NCBI GenBank assembly: GCA_020432595.1
Contig: JAGQGA010000163.1
Location: 1 to 9,489 of the forward strand
DNA: 9,489 nucleotides
DNA from: Anaerolineales bacterium
GTDB lineage: Bacteria > Chloroflexota > Anaerolineae > Promineifilales > Promineifilaceae
Direction: 5' to 3'
Part shown: positions 1 through 6,392 of the stretch, one piece after another
How the letters are laid out: the number at the start of each line of letters is the position of its first letter
Numbering within the stretch: the stretch's first letter is position 1
Made by a program: the position numbers and the translations under genes
Notes under the pieces: model-generated
Database searches by the model: none
Told to the model about the DNA's origin: nothing
Seen by the model: only the letters and a program-made list of their open reading frames with translations

Positions 1-530
1 GGTATTATGGCGAGATTGAGTCGGTGATGTGCCAGTTGAGCTATCACGTTGAACGCGACCCGCGACCCGATGGTTCGGATTATGAACGGACGGATGATGG
101 TGGGGCGATTTTGCTGCAATTTCAGAGTGGGGCGCAGGGGGTGATTACAGCATCGGCCGTTTGTTATGAGGATACGCCTTTTGGGCAGACGCACCATATG
201 GAGTTTCATGGCAGTGGGGGCACAATTTACGCCTTTGTGGATTGGGACACCGTGCAGGAAGTAAGAGGCGCACGAGTTGGCGAGGGGATGATTCACGATT
301 TGCCCATTCCTGAGGAGATTTGGGGGAAGGCGCGGCGAGACACGGTGCATAACACGTACAAGGATGTGTTCCGTGAGCATGATTTTATGGCGCGGGGCTG
401 GATTACGGCCATCGTGGAGGGCGGTGAGCCGGAGCCGACGTTTGCCGAGGCTTTGCATGTGCAGAAGGTGATCGCGGCTTGCCAATTGAGTGCGAAGGAA
501 GATCGTCGCGTGCGAATTGATGAGGTTTAG
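1..530 (+). CDS. Gfo/Idh/MocA-family oxidoreductase, C-terminal part (5' end outside window)
   Basis: The reading frame is open from base 3 (Y-Y-G-E-I-E-S-V...) to the TAG at 528-530, so the gene starts upstream and only about 175 C-terminal residues are seen. The N-terminal Rossmann NAD(P)-binding half is missing. What remains looks like the alpha/beta C-terminal domain of the Gfo/Idh/MocA family: YGEIESV, then DDGGAILLQFQSGAQGVITAS, then MEFHGSGGTI, then a final helix with FAEALHVQKVIAACQLSA, which is typical of the end of these proteins. The family oxidises or reduces sugars and cyclitols with NAD(P). Next to iolB, iolC and iolD, an inositol dehydrogenase (IolG-like) or related cyclitol/keto-inositol dehydrogenase is a sensible guess, but the substrate cannot be read from this fragment. 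The GTG at 24 is internal to the frame and should not be taken as the start. Confidence 0.85.
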   Translation, partial: YYGEIESVMCQLSYHVERDPRPDGSDYERTDDGGAILLQFQSGAQGVITASAVCYEDTPFGQTHHMEFHGSGGTIYAFVDWDTVQEVRGARVGEGMIHDLPIPEEIWGKARRDTVHNTYKDVFREHDFMARGWITAIVEGGEPEPTFAEALHVQKVIAACQLSAKEDRRVRIDEV

Positions 531-531
531 A

Positions 532-590
532 GCGTGGTGCGTGATGCGTAGTGCGTGATGGATTTGATTACGCACCACATACTACGAGTG
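532..590. repeat. Imperfect inverted repeat of degenerate 7-bp units
   Basis: The spacer after the dehydrogenase opens with four heptamers in a row: GCGTGGT (532-538), GCGTGAT (539-545), GCGTAGT (546-552) and GCGTGAT (553-559). The complementary units ACGCACC (570-576), ACATACT (577-583) and part of a third follow. The two sides can fold into an imperfect stem with a short loop around 561-569. No T-run follows, so a classical rho-independent terminator is not supported. The unit is the same family as at 4813-4837, 5333-5361 and 9434-9478. Confidence 0.7.
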
Positions 591-615
591 AAAAAGTAGG
601 CAGAGAAGGGAAGAT

Positions 616-1758
616 ATGAAAGCTTATTTTGAGGAAAGCGATATTCGCTTAGACGAATTTGAGGCGATTTGTAAGCAGTCGGCGGATTTGGCGGATTATC
701 CTTTGGCAACGGCCGTTCAGAAAAACATTGTCATTTATGATGGGGAGCAGTTGCGCGGAATGTTGGACGAGGATGAGGCGGCGATTCGGGCGGAGTGGAT
801 TCATTGTTTGAAGGATGGGCCAGGGGTATTTGTGATTAAGCGGGCTTATGCAGAAACGGCCGTTATTGATGAGATGACGGCCGTTTTCCAGCAAATCGTA
901 GCTCAAGAGAAAGCCACCAAGGGCGAAGGCGGCGACCATTTCGGTCAAAATGAACGCATCTGGAACTCCATTCAAAAACCTTGTGAAATCGCGCCCGAAC
1001 TGTTTATCGAGTATTATGGCAACCCCTTTTTAGCCTTGGCTTCTAAAGCCTGGCTAGGGCCGTATTACCAAATCACCGCCCAAATGAATAGCGTTAAACC
1101 GGGCAATAAGGCTCAATCTTCCCATCGTGATTACCATTTGGGGTTTCAGAATCGGGCGACGACGGCGCATTTTCCGGCGCATGTGCAGGTGATGTCCCAA
1201 TATTTGACCTTGCAAGGAGCCATTGCTCATGGGGACATGCCGCTGGAGATGGGACCGACTCTCTTTTTACCTTTCTCGCAGCAATATGAGGCGGGGTATC
1301 TTACTTTCCATGATGAGGAATTTCGCGCCTATTTTGCTGAGCATAAGGTGCAGCTTCCGCTGGAGAAAGGGGATATGGTCTACTTTAGCCCGGCACTGTT
1401 TCATGGGGCTGGGGAAAATTTGGGTACGGCGGATCGTATTGCCAATTTAGTGCAAATTTCATCGGCGTTTGGACGGCCGATGGAGACGGTGAACCGCACC
1501 AAAATCGTGGAGAAGGTGTACCCCATTTTGCTAGAGAAGGTCGAACAAGGAGTCCTTTCGGACAGACTGATTCAAGATACGGTGGCGGCAATGGCTGATG
1601 GCTATTCTTTCCCCACCAATTTGGACTCAGATCCGCCGATTGGAGGGAATGTGCCGGTGACGGCGCAGCAGTTGGTGCATGAGGCGTTGGGGGCGAAACG
1701 GCCGTTAACCGACCTAATGCAATTATTAGCCGACTACGCCGAGCGGTGCACAGCATAG
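616..1758 (+). CDS. Phytanoyl-CoA dioxygenase (PhyH)-type Fe(II)/2-oxoglutarate oxygenase
   Basis: This is a soluble protein of 380 residues with no visible signal peptide. The jelly-roll core of a non-haem Fe(II)/2-oxoglutarate oxygenase lies at about residues 65-290. The iron ligands can be read as H170-R-D172 (SHRDYHLG) and distal H263 (LFHGAGENLG). R274 (TADRIANLVQ) is the likely 2-oxoglutarate carboxylate anchor. The surroundings (LEMGPTLFLPFSQQYEAG, LEKGDMVYFSP) are those of the PhyH family. Such enzymes hydroxylate unactivated carbons or remove alkyl groups, using O2 and 2-oxoglutarate. The start is supported by AAGGGAAG at 606-613 just upstream. It lies between a cyclitol-type dehydrogenase and a desaturase-type gene at the head of an iol cluster, so it may act on an inositol derivative such as an O-methyl-inositol. 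That substrate is a guess. The C-terminal 90 residues lie beyond the core and carry no motif I recognise. Confidence 0.85.
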   Translation: MKAYFEESDIRLDEFEAICKQSADLADYPLATAVQKNIVIYDGEQLRGMLDEDEAAIRAEWIHCLKDGPGVFVIKRAYAETAVIDEMTAVFQQIVAQEKATKGEGGDHFGQNERIWNSIQKPCEIAPELFIEYYGNPFLALASKAWLGPYYQITAQMNSVKPGNKAQSSHRDYHLGFQNRATTAHFPAHVQVMSQYLTLQGAIAHGDMPLEMGPTLFLPFSQQYEAGYLTFHDEEFRAYFAEHKVQLPLEKGDMVYFSPALFHGAGENLGTADRIANLVQISSAFGRPMETVNRTKIVEKVYPILLEKVEQGVLSDRLIQDTVAAMADGYSFPTNLDSDPPIGGNVPVTAQQLVHEALGAKRPLTDLMQLLADYAERCTA

Positions 1759-1804
1759 GGGCCAATCAGAACAGTAAACATTGGCGTGATTGATACGAGC
1801 TAGA

Positions 1805-1829
1805 TGGGAACGGTGCATAGCCGTTCCTA
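1805..1829. other. Short hairpin in the spacer before the desaturase gene
   Basis: GGAACGG (1807-1813) and CCGTTCC (1821-1827) form a 7-bp stem over the 7-nt loop TGCATAG. One G-T and one T-A pair can extend it. No T-run follows and the stem is short. It might be a degraded repeat or a weak regulatory hairpin. The rest of the 109-nt spacer shows only the ribosome binding site of the next gene. Confidence 0.4.
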
Positions 1830-1853
1830 CTTTCAAAACAGGAACGAATGAAA

Positions 1854-1858
1854 AGGAG
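1854..1858 (+). promoter_or_regulatory. Ribosome binding site fixing the desaturase start
   Basis: AGGAG lies 9 nt before the ATG at 1868. It decides against a longer frame that begins with TTG at 1790 and would run through the 1805-1829 hairpin. Confidence 0.8.
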
Positions 1859-1867
1859 AGGATCAAA

Positions 1868-3031
1868 ATGGCAAAACCAGGGACAGTTTATGAACCGCTG
1901 GAAAAAGTCCGTAAGGAATTAAAAGTAAGGTGGGTGCGACCCGCCATTGACCGTGATAAGTTGCAAGAACTCAATCGGCGCAGTGATGCTCAGGGTTGGT
2001 TTCAGGCTGGTGGGCATCTGCTTGTTTGGCTGTTGACGGGAACGGCCGTTTACTATTCATGGGCGCACCACAGTTGGCTGCTTTTCTTGATCGCCCTCTT
2101 TTTGCACGGTACAGTTGCCAGCTTTTTTGTGGGTATCGCCCCGCATGAATTGGGGCATGGCACTGTTTTCAAAACCAAAATTCTCAACCAAATCTTCCTT
2201 TACATTTACAGTTGCTTAGGTTGGTGGGATCATTATGACTATGCTGCCAGCCACACCTATCATCACCGTTATACCCTCCATCCAGAAGGGGATCGGGAAA
2301 ACCTGCTGCCCATTTCCCCAATGGTAGGCCCTTTCTTCCTGGTGCAGTTGCTCACCATCAATATCTTTACACAGCCAGGGCGAACCTTTGGGAAAGGGGG
2401 CTTCATTTCCACCGTCTACGTCACCGCTTTAGGCGCGTTTGGGTTATTTGGCTCCATCAAAATCCCCGTCAATGAATGGTTAAGAGCCTTACACGCAGAC
2501 CAGCCTGAAATGCGTCAAGATGCCATTTGGTGGGATCGTTTTCTCTTGATATTCCATGGCGCAGTCATCTTGGCTTCGCTTTTGACTGGCTATTGGGTCT
2601 TCATCTTTATCATCTCGCTCTCTCCCTTCATCGCTAATTGGGGTGTGTATATGCTGGGCATGACCCAACACACAGGCCTCAAAGAGAATGATAATGATTT
2701 TCGCAAAGCCACGCGCTCTGTCAAAACAAACTTCATCTGGGAGTTTCTGTATTGGCGGATGAACTGGCACACCGAGCATCACATGTTTGCCGGTATTCCC
2801 TGTTATAACCTGAAAGCCCTGTACCATGAAATTGCTGACCAGATGCCAGAACCACGTACCCTTTTGGGGGCTTGGCAAGAGATGCGGGAGACTTGGGATA
2901 AGCAGCAGGAAGACCCTGATTACTATTTTGATACACCAGTACCGCCCGTTAAGCAGGATATGAAGAAGAGCCGCCGAGCAGATGATTTGGAAAGCTCTAT
3001 CGGCGATTTAGCACCAAAAGGATTGCAGTAA
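1868..3031 (+). CDS. Membrane fatty-acid-desaturase-type di-iron oxygenase
   Basis: The protein has 387 residues from the ATG at 1868. All three histidine boxes of the integral-membrane fatty acid desaturase family (PF00487) are present: H93-E-L-G-H97, H129-T-Y-H132-H133 and H301-T-E-H304-H305. An extra histidine sits at 268 (TQHTG). Hydrophobic stretches at about 50-62, 71-90, 107-119, 152-166, 180-196, 225-258 fit a multi-pass inner-membrane protein with the boxes on the cytoplasmic side. The family uses a di-iron centre, O2 and an electron donor to desaturate or hydroxylate lipid-like substrates. The true substrate is unknown. The gene sits 2 nt upstream of the PanB-like gene and follows the PhyH gene, so three genes of unclear role precede iolB as a unit. 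The C-terminal tail from about 345 is charged and probably cytoplasmic. Confidence 0.88.
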   Translation: MAKPGTVYEPLEKVRKELKVRWVRPAIDRDKLQELNRRSDAQGWFQAGGHLLVWLLTGTAVYYSWAHHSWLLFLIALFLHGTVASFFVGIAPHELGHGTVFKTKILNQIFLYIYSCLGWWDHYDYAASHTYHHRYTLHPEGDRENLLPISPMVGPFFLVQLLTINIFTQPGRTFGKGGFISTVYVTALGAFGLFGSIKIPVNEWLRALHADQPEMRQDAIWWDRFLLIFHGAVILASLLTGYWVFIFIISLSPFIANWGVYMLGMTQHTGLKENDNDFRKATRSVKTNFIWEFLYWRMNWHTEHHMFAGIPCYNLKALYHEIADQMPEPRTLLGAWQEMRETWDKQQEDPDYYFDTPVPPVKQDMKKSRRADDLESSIGDLAPKGLQ

Positions 3032-3033
3032 TC

Positions 3034-3849
3034 ATGAATATTTATCACAACCGTCCTACTGTCGCTGACATTCGTGCCATGAAGGCACGTGGAGAGAAGA
3101 TCTCCATGCTCTACGTGAACACGCTTGAAGAAGCCGCTGCTGCTGCCGCTGCTGGGGTACACATGCTCTCCATTGAAGGCCGTTTTATGTCGCCGGAGAT
3201 GAGGGAAGCGGCAGGAGATTGTTTTATTCAGGTAGGCTTGCCGTATGGCCCTTGGGGAGGGGGTAAGTTGGTGAATTCTGATGATTATCTGCGAGCTGCT
3301 TTTCAATACATGGGGATGGGAGGCGACTGCTTCTATTGTTCAGCCTCATTAGACATCCAAAAGGTGTTGTGTGACAATGCTATCCCGATTGTGGCGCATG
3401 TGGGGCTGATCCCTTCGCAATGTACGTGGACAGGTGGGTTTAAGGCGGTGGGGAAAACGGCCGTTTCCGCCAAAGCTGTCTGGGATCACATCAAACGATT
3501 GGAAGCGATTGGTGCTTTTGGTGCAGAATTGGAAGTTGTGCCAGATCGTGTGGCTAAAGTCATTACGGAAAACACACCGATGATCATGCTGGGGATGGGG
3601 GCAGGGCCTTGGGCAGATGCTCAATATCTCTTTGCTGAGGATGTGTTGGGTTATAACCCCGGCCATAAGCCACGCCATGCGAAAACCTACCGCGATTTCC
3701 GAGCCGAATACGACAGGTTACAACAAGAACGTATTGCTGCTTTTAAGGAGTTCATTGCTGATGTAAACAGTGGTGATTATCCTGAACCGAAGCATGTTGT
3801 GCCTATCAAGGATGAGGAGTTTGAAGCGTTTTTGGCGCAGGTTGGGTAG
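3034..3849 (+). CDS. PanB-like (ketopantoate hydroxymethyltransferase-related) TIM-barrel protein, active site altered
   Basis: This 271-residue protein has the size and layout of PanB (PF02548, within the PEP mutase/isocitrate lyase superfamily). The best matches are AHVGLIPSQ (H122), GGFKAVGKT, GAFGAELEVVP (E167, where PanB has its catalytic Glu in LECVP), MLGMGAGPWADAQYLFAEDVLG and the end motif NSGDYPEPKH. By eye against E. coli PanB, several active-site residues differ. The Mg-binding VGDS becomes SIEG (Asp to Glu49). The second Mg ligand in ADLPF becomes VGLPY (Asp to Gly68). The ketopantoate-binding KIEGG becomes YCSAS (Lys to Tyr101, Glu to Ser103). True pantothenate synthesis therefore looks unlikely. 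An aldol, retro-aldol or hydroxymethyl-transfer step on an inositol-pathway intermediate is possible but unproven. AAAGGA at 3017-3022 serves as ribosome binding site within the end of the desaturase gene, 2 nt away. Confidence 0.75.
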   Translation: MNIYHNRPTVADIRAMKARGEKISMLYVNTLEEAAAAAAAGVHMLSIEGRFMSPEMREAAGDCFIQVGLPYGPWGGGKLVNSDDYLRAAFQYMGMGGDCFYCSASLDIQKVLCDNAIPIVAHVGLIPSQCTWTGGFKAVGKTAVSAKAVWDHIKRLEAIGAFGAELEVVPDRVAKVITENTPMIMLGMGAGPWADAQYLFAEDVLGYNPGHKPRHAKTYRDFRAEYDRLQQERIAAFKEFIADVNSGDYPEPKHVVPIKDEEFEAFLAQVG

Positions 3850-3864
3850 CCAAATGAATGAAAA

Positions 3865-3893
3865 TGGTTGCTGGTGGCTTGTACCAGCAACCA
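3865..3893. repeat. Hairpin with 7-bp repeat units in the iolB leader
   Basis: An exact 11-bp inverted repeat, TGGTTGCTGGT (3865-3875) and ACCAGCAACCA (3883-3893), encloses the 7-nt loop GGCTTGT. The right side continues with a further unit, so CAGCAAC is repeated with a period of 7. It lies between the PanB-like stop and the iolB ribosome binding site. No T-run follows. It could protect or process the transcript between the two cistrons. Confidence 0.7.
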
Positions 3894-3915
3894 GCAACTA
3901 TTTACAAGGGAAATT

Positions 3916-3921
3916 GAGGAG
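3916..3921 (+). promoter_or_regulatory. Ribosome binding site fixing the iolB start
   Basis: GAGGAG lies 6 nt before the ATG at 3928. A longer frame from TTG at 3868 would translate through the hairpin and add about 20 residues unlike IolB, so it is not preferred. Confidence 0.85.
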
Positions 3922-3927
3922 CAACTG

Positions 3928-4812
3928 ATGCAGTATAAAGCCGAGAACATCTTGGTTTGCCCTATGGCAAGCGAGACAGACCCTGACCTGATTTTGTCTA
4001 TTACCCCTGAGGAAGCAGGGTGGGATTATATTTACTTTCAAGCGCGGCGTTTAAGTGCCGGCCGTTCCTGGTCATTCCAAAGTGGTGAGCATGAGCTGGC
4101 AATTGTGATTTTGAGCGGCAAGTTTTCGGTGGCCTCTAATCGCGGCGAGTGGTTGGGGATTGAACGGGAGAGTGTGTGGACGGGGGCAGCAACGGCCGTT
4201 TATCTCCCCCGCCACACCCAATTCACCATCACCGCCGAACAAGACAGCGAATACGCCGTCACTTGGGTCGCCACCGACGAAGACCACGACCCCTGGCTCA
4301 TCCCGCCCCAAGATGTTGCCGTTTCCGTGCGTGGCGGCGACAACGTAAGTCGCCAAATCAACGACCTGCTGCCGCCAGGCTCACCCGTCCATCGCCTCGT
4401 CCTCGTTGAGGTCTACACCCCCAGCGGCAACTGGAGCAGCTACCCACCCCATAAGCACGATGTCCACATCGAAGACGAAGCGGGCAATCTCATCGAAGCC
4501 GATTTGGAAGAAGTCTACTTTTACAAAATAGACAAACCCAACGGCTACGCCTACCAGCGCGTCTACACCGACGACAACTCACCCATGCAGCAGGCCGGCA
4601 ACCCCATTGATGCCCTCGTTAAAGCCGAAAACAACTGTGCCGTCCTCGTCCCCGAAGGGTATCACCCAGTCGTCAGTGCCCCCGGCTACACTACCTACTA
4701 CCTCAACGTCCTCGCCGGTTCCGCCCAAAGCCTCGCCAACCAGGACGACCCCAATTTCACCTGGGTGAAACACGCTTACCAAGGCGTTGATCCCCGCTTA
4801 CCGCTTTATTAG
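3928..4812 (+). CDS. iolB: 5-deoxy-glucuronate isomerase IolB
   Basis: IolB converts 5-deoxy-D-glucuronate to 2-deoxy-5-keto-D-gluconate (5-dehydro-2-deoxygluconate) in the cytoplasmic inositol pathway. The 294-residue product is close to the usual family length of about 270. It carries the bicupin hallmarks: VRGGDNVSRQINDLLP (134-150), YTPSGNWSSYPPHKHD (163-178) with metal ligands H175 and H177, E194/E195 in LEEVYFY, QRVYTDD, and GYHPV (H246) followed by SAPGYTTYYLNVLAG. The first half of the gene is G-rich on the coding strand, and the part after 4200 is strongly C-rich, with the change falling on an AACGGCCGTT palindrome at 4191-4200. A four-helix-bundle gene separates it from iolC, which normally would be a near neighbour. 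Confidence 0.96.
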   Translation: MQYKAENILVCPMASETDPDLILSITPEEAGWDYIYFQARRLSAGRSWSFQSGEHELAIVILSGKFSVASNRGEWLGIERESVWTGAATAVYLPRHTQFTITAEQDSEYAVTWVATDEDHDPWLIPPQDVAVSVRGGDNVSRQINDLLPPGSPVHRLVLVEVYTPSGNWSSYPPHKHDVHIEDEAGNLIEADLEEVYFYKIDKPNGYAYQRVYTDDNSPMQQAGNPIDALVKAENNCAVLVPEGYHPVVSAPGYTTYYLNVLAGSAQSLANQDDPNFTWVKHAYQGVDPRLPLY

Positions 4813-4837
4813 GCGTGGTGCGTGGTACGTGGTGCGT
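4813..4837. repeat. Left inverted repeat flanking the four-helix-bundle gene
   Basis: The repeat begins right after the iolB stop and is made of CGTGGTG-type 7-bp units in tandem. It matches the reverse complement of 5333-5357 at 24 of 25 positions. Bases 4817-4836 are also identical to the reverse complement of 9459-9478, after iolD. Confidence 0.85.
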
Positions 4838-4878
4838 TGAGGAAATAGGTGTTCTGTGGAGATAATTGGGAATGAAAT

Positions 4879-5376
4879 ATGGTACCACCGACGATAACAA
4901 ATGATGTTTTATGGCAAACTGAGGTCTATCGTCTTGCTTGCTTCTTAAGTGAGTTAGCTTGGCATGATGTCTCCAAGTTATACCGCGATCATCGCACCCT
5001 TTCCCTGTCCGATCAACTCTATCGGTCAACAGGCAGTATCAGTGCCAATATCAGCGAAGGGTATAGCCGTGCTTCAGGTAAAGATCAGGCACGATTCTAC
5101 GAATATGCTTTAGGTTCTGCTCGTGAAGCACGGGACTGGTATTTCAAAGGACGGCATATTCTAAGCACAGAAGTAACTACCCATCGCCTTAACTTACTTG
5201 CCCAAATCATCCGTTCATTACTAAAAATGATACCCAAATACAGAGGCAGTTACCTCAAAGAAGAAGGCATAGATTACGAAATTGTCCCCCCTCTTTCTCA
5301 CCTTCTAACAGAAGTACCCATGCCCATACTTGACGCACCACGCACCACGCACCACGCACCAGGAGACAACTCATGA
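4879..5376 (+). CDS. Four-helix-bundle protein (23S rRNA IVS / S23 family)
   Basis: The 165-residue product matches the small four-helix-bundle family first met as ORFs in 23S rRNA intervening sequences and related to the Avd accessory protein of diversity-generating retroelements. Recognisable parts are the N-terminal helix WQTEVYRLACFLSELAW, then LSDQLYRSTGSISANISEGY (family core), then ARFYEYALGSAREARDWYF, and a last helix RLNLLAQIIRSLLKMIPKY. Family members are usually about 115-130 residues. This one has a tail of about 40 more, whose end (DAPRTTHHAPGDNS) is translated from the right inverted repeat and the iolC ribosome binding site. The stop overlaps the iolC start as ATGA. The start is uncertain, because the only purine-rich site (GGAGA, 4858-4862) is far from the ATG. 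The cellular role of stand-alone members is unknown, and it is unlikely to be an inositol enzyme. Confidence 0.85.
   Translation: MVPPTITNDVLWQTEVYRLACFLSELAWHDVSKLYRDHRTLSLSDQLYRSTGSISANISEGYSRASGKDQARFYEYALGSAREARDWYFKGRHILSTEVTTHRLNLLAQIIRSLLKMIPKYRGSYLKEEGIDYEIVPPLSHLLTEVPMPILDAPRTTHHAPGDNS
5333..5361. repeat. Right inverted repeat, four ACGCACC units
   Basis: Four exact tandem copies of ACGCACC plus one base lie inside the end of the four-helix-bundle gene and touch the iolC ribosome binding site. They are the inverted counterpart of 4813-4837. Confidence 0.88.
5361..5365 (+). promoter_or_regulatory. Ribosome binding site of iolC
   Basis: AGGAG lies 7 nt before the iolC ATG at 5373. 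Its first base is shared with the last base of the repeat array, so a folded inverted repeat would sit directly against this site. Confidence 0.8.
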
Positions 5377-6392
5377 CCACCCATAACCGCCTCTACGACA
5401 CCCTCCACATGGGACGCTCCTCAATAGATTTGTATTCCAACGACATTGGCGCAGCGTTTGTAGACATTCAAAGCTTTGCCGCCTATGTCGGTGGCTCGCC
5501 GACGAATATCAGCGTGGGGGCACGCCGTTTGGGGTTGAATACGGTCTTGTTGACGGGGCTGGGCAATGACCCCGTTGGCGACTTCATTCTCAACTTCTTG
5601 CAGAAAGAAGGGGTAGAGATGGCCTTCAGCCCGCGTAAGCCTGGCTATCGCACCAGCGCGGTAGTGTTGGGCATCGAGCCACCCGATAAATTCCCCCTGG
5701 TTTATTACCGCGACCACTGTGCCGATGTGGAACTGACCATTGACGATGTGCTGGCTGCCCCCTTGGCTCAATCCCGTATCTTCCAATTTGCGGGAACCAA
5801 TTTGAGCCGGGAGCCAGTCCGTAGCGCCACCCTGTTTGCCGCTGAAATGGCGCACCAAGTCGGCACTGAGGTGGTGCTGGACATAGATTTTCGTCCCGAT
5901 CAATGGCATGACCCCCGTGCTTTCGGCGTTGCCATCCGCTCCGTGCTGCCCCATGTAGACATAGTTATCGGCACCGATGACGAGATTAACGCGGCCATGC
6001 TCCACGACCCCCGGCAATTGCATTTAACCCACAGCCAAATGTCTGATGCCAGGGTTGGTGGAAACACAGCAGACAACATCGAAAAAATGCTGCAAATGGG
6101 GGTGCGCGTGTTGGTGCAGAAGCGTGGTGAACACGGCTCGCGGGTACATTTGGGGGTGGGGGAGAAGATTGACGCGCCTGGCTTTCCGGTGGATGTTTTT
6201 AATATTTTGGGCGCGGGCGATGCCTTTGCCTCCGGCTTTTTGTACGGCTATGTGCAAGGGTGGGATTGGTATAAGGCGGCGCGGATGGGCAATGCGTGTG
6301 GGGCGATGGTGGTGACGCGCCACGGCTGTTCCATTAGTATGCCGCATCTGGCCGAAGTTTTGCAGTTTATTGAAGAGAAGGATGGTTTTTAG
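5373..6392 (+). CDS. iolC: 5-dehydro-2-deoxygluconokinase IolC
   Basis: IolC is a PfkB/ribokinase-family kinase that uses ATP to make 2-deoxy-5-keto-gluconate 6-phosphate. The 339-residue product is of normal length. It shows the IolC-type N-terminus MGRSSIDLYSNDIG (13-26), DIQSFAAYVGGSPTNISVG (substrate side, first PfkB signature), LGIEPPDKFPLVYYRDHCAD (99-118), GTDDEINA, and the second PfkB signature NILGAGDAFASGFLYG (278-293) with catalytic base D283. It ends in VTRHGCSISMP. The start follows AGGAG and overlaps the preceding stop (ATGA), which suggests translational coupling. The next gene begins on the base after its stop. The 5' half is C-rich and the 3' half (from about 6100) G-rich on the coding strand. 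Unlike most genes here it has no AACGGCCGTT palindrome. Confidence 0.96.
   Translation: MTTHNRLYDTLHMGRSSIDLYSNDIGAAFVDIQSFAAYVGGSPTNISVGARRLGLNTVLLTGLGNDPVGDFILNFLQKEGVEMAFSPRKPGYRTSAVVLGIEPPDKFPLVYYRDHCADVELTIDDVLAAPLAQSRIFQFAGTNLSREPVRSATLFAAEMAHQVGTEVVLDIDFRPDQWHDPRAFGVAIRSVLPHVDIVIGTDDEINAAMLHDPRQLHLTHSQMSDARVGGNTADNIEKMLQMGVRVLVQKRGEHGSRVHLGVGEKIDAPGFPVDVFNILGAGDAFASGFLYGYVQGWDWYKAARMGNACGAMVVTRHGCSISMPHLAEVLQFIEEKDGF

Larger units (their letters stand above)
4813..5361. mobile_element. Candidate IVS-like or non-autonomous element carrying a four-helix-bundle gene
   Basis: Nearly perfect 25-nt inverted repeats (4813-4837 and 5333-5357, with an extra unit to 5361) bound about 495 nt that hold one gene of the S23/four-helix-bundle family, placed between iolB and iolC. 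Members of this protein family are known from intervening sequences inside bacterial 23S rRNA genes, where flanking inverted repeats form a stem cut by RNase III. Here the host would be an mRNA instead. The same repeat without a gene occurs at 9434-9478 and, degenerate, at 532-590, as if empty versions. No transposase is present and I see no convincing target duplication, so mobility is inference. Confidence 0.4.

Noticed and set aside
532..590. Rho-independent terminator after the dehydrogenase gene
   Set aside because: The stem is imperfect and is followed by GAGTGAAAAAGTAGG with no T-run.
1790..1867. Longer desaturase start at TTG 1790
   Set aside because: The extra 26 residues come from spacer sequence with a hairpin, and AGGAG is well placed for the ATG at 1868.
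3868..3927. Longer iolB start at TTG 3868
   Set aside because: It would translate through the hairpin. The added residues do not look like IolB, and GAGGAG sits correctly before the ATG at 3928.
5333..5361. CRISPR or microsatellite reading of the heptamer arrays
   Set aside because: The units are only 7 bp with no spacers between them, and they come as inverted pairs, unlike a CRISPR array. Simple slippage alone would not give the inverse partner.
5421..6023. Reverse-strand open frame of 200 residues opposite iolC
   Set aside because: Shadow of iolC. The real frame has full PfkB/IolC motifs.
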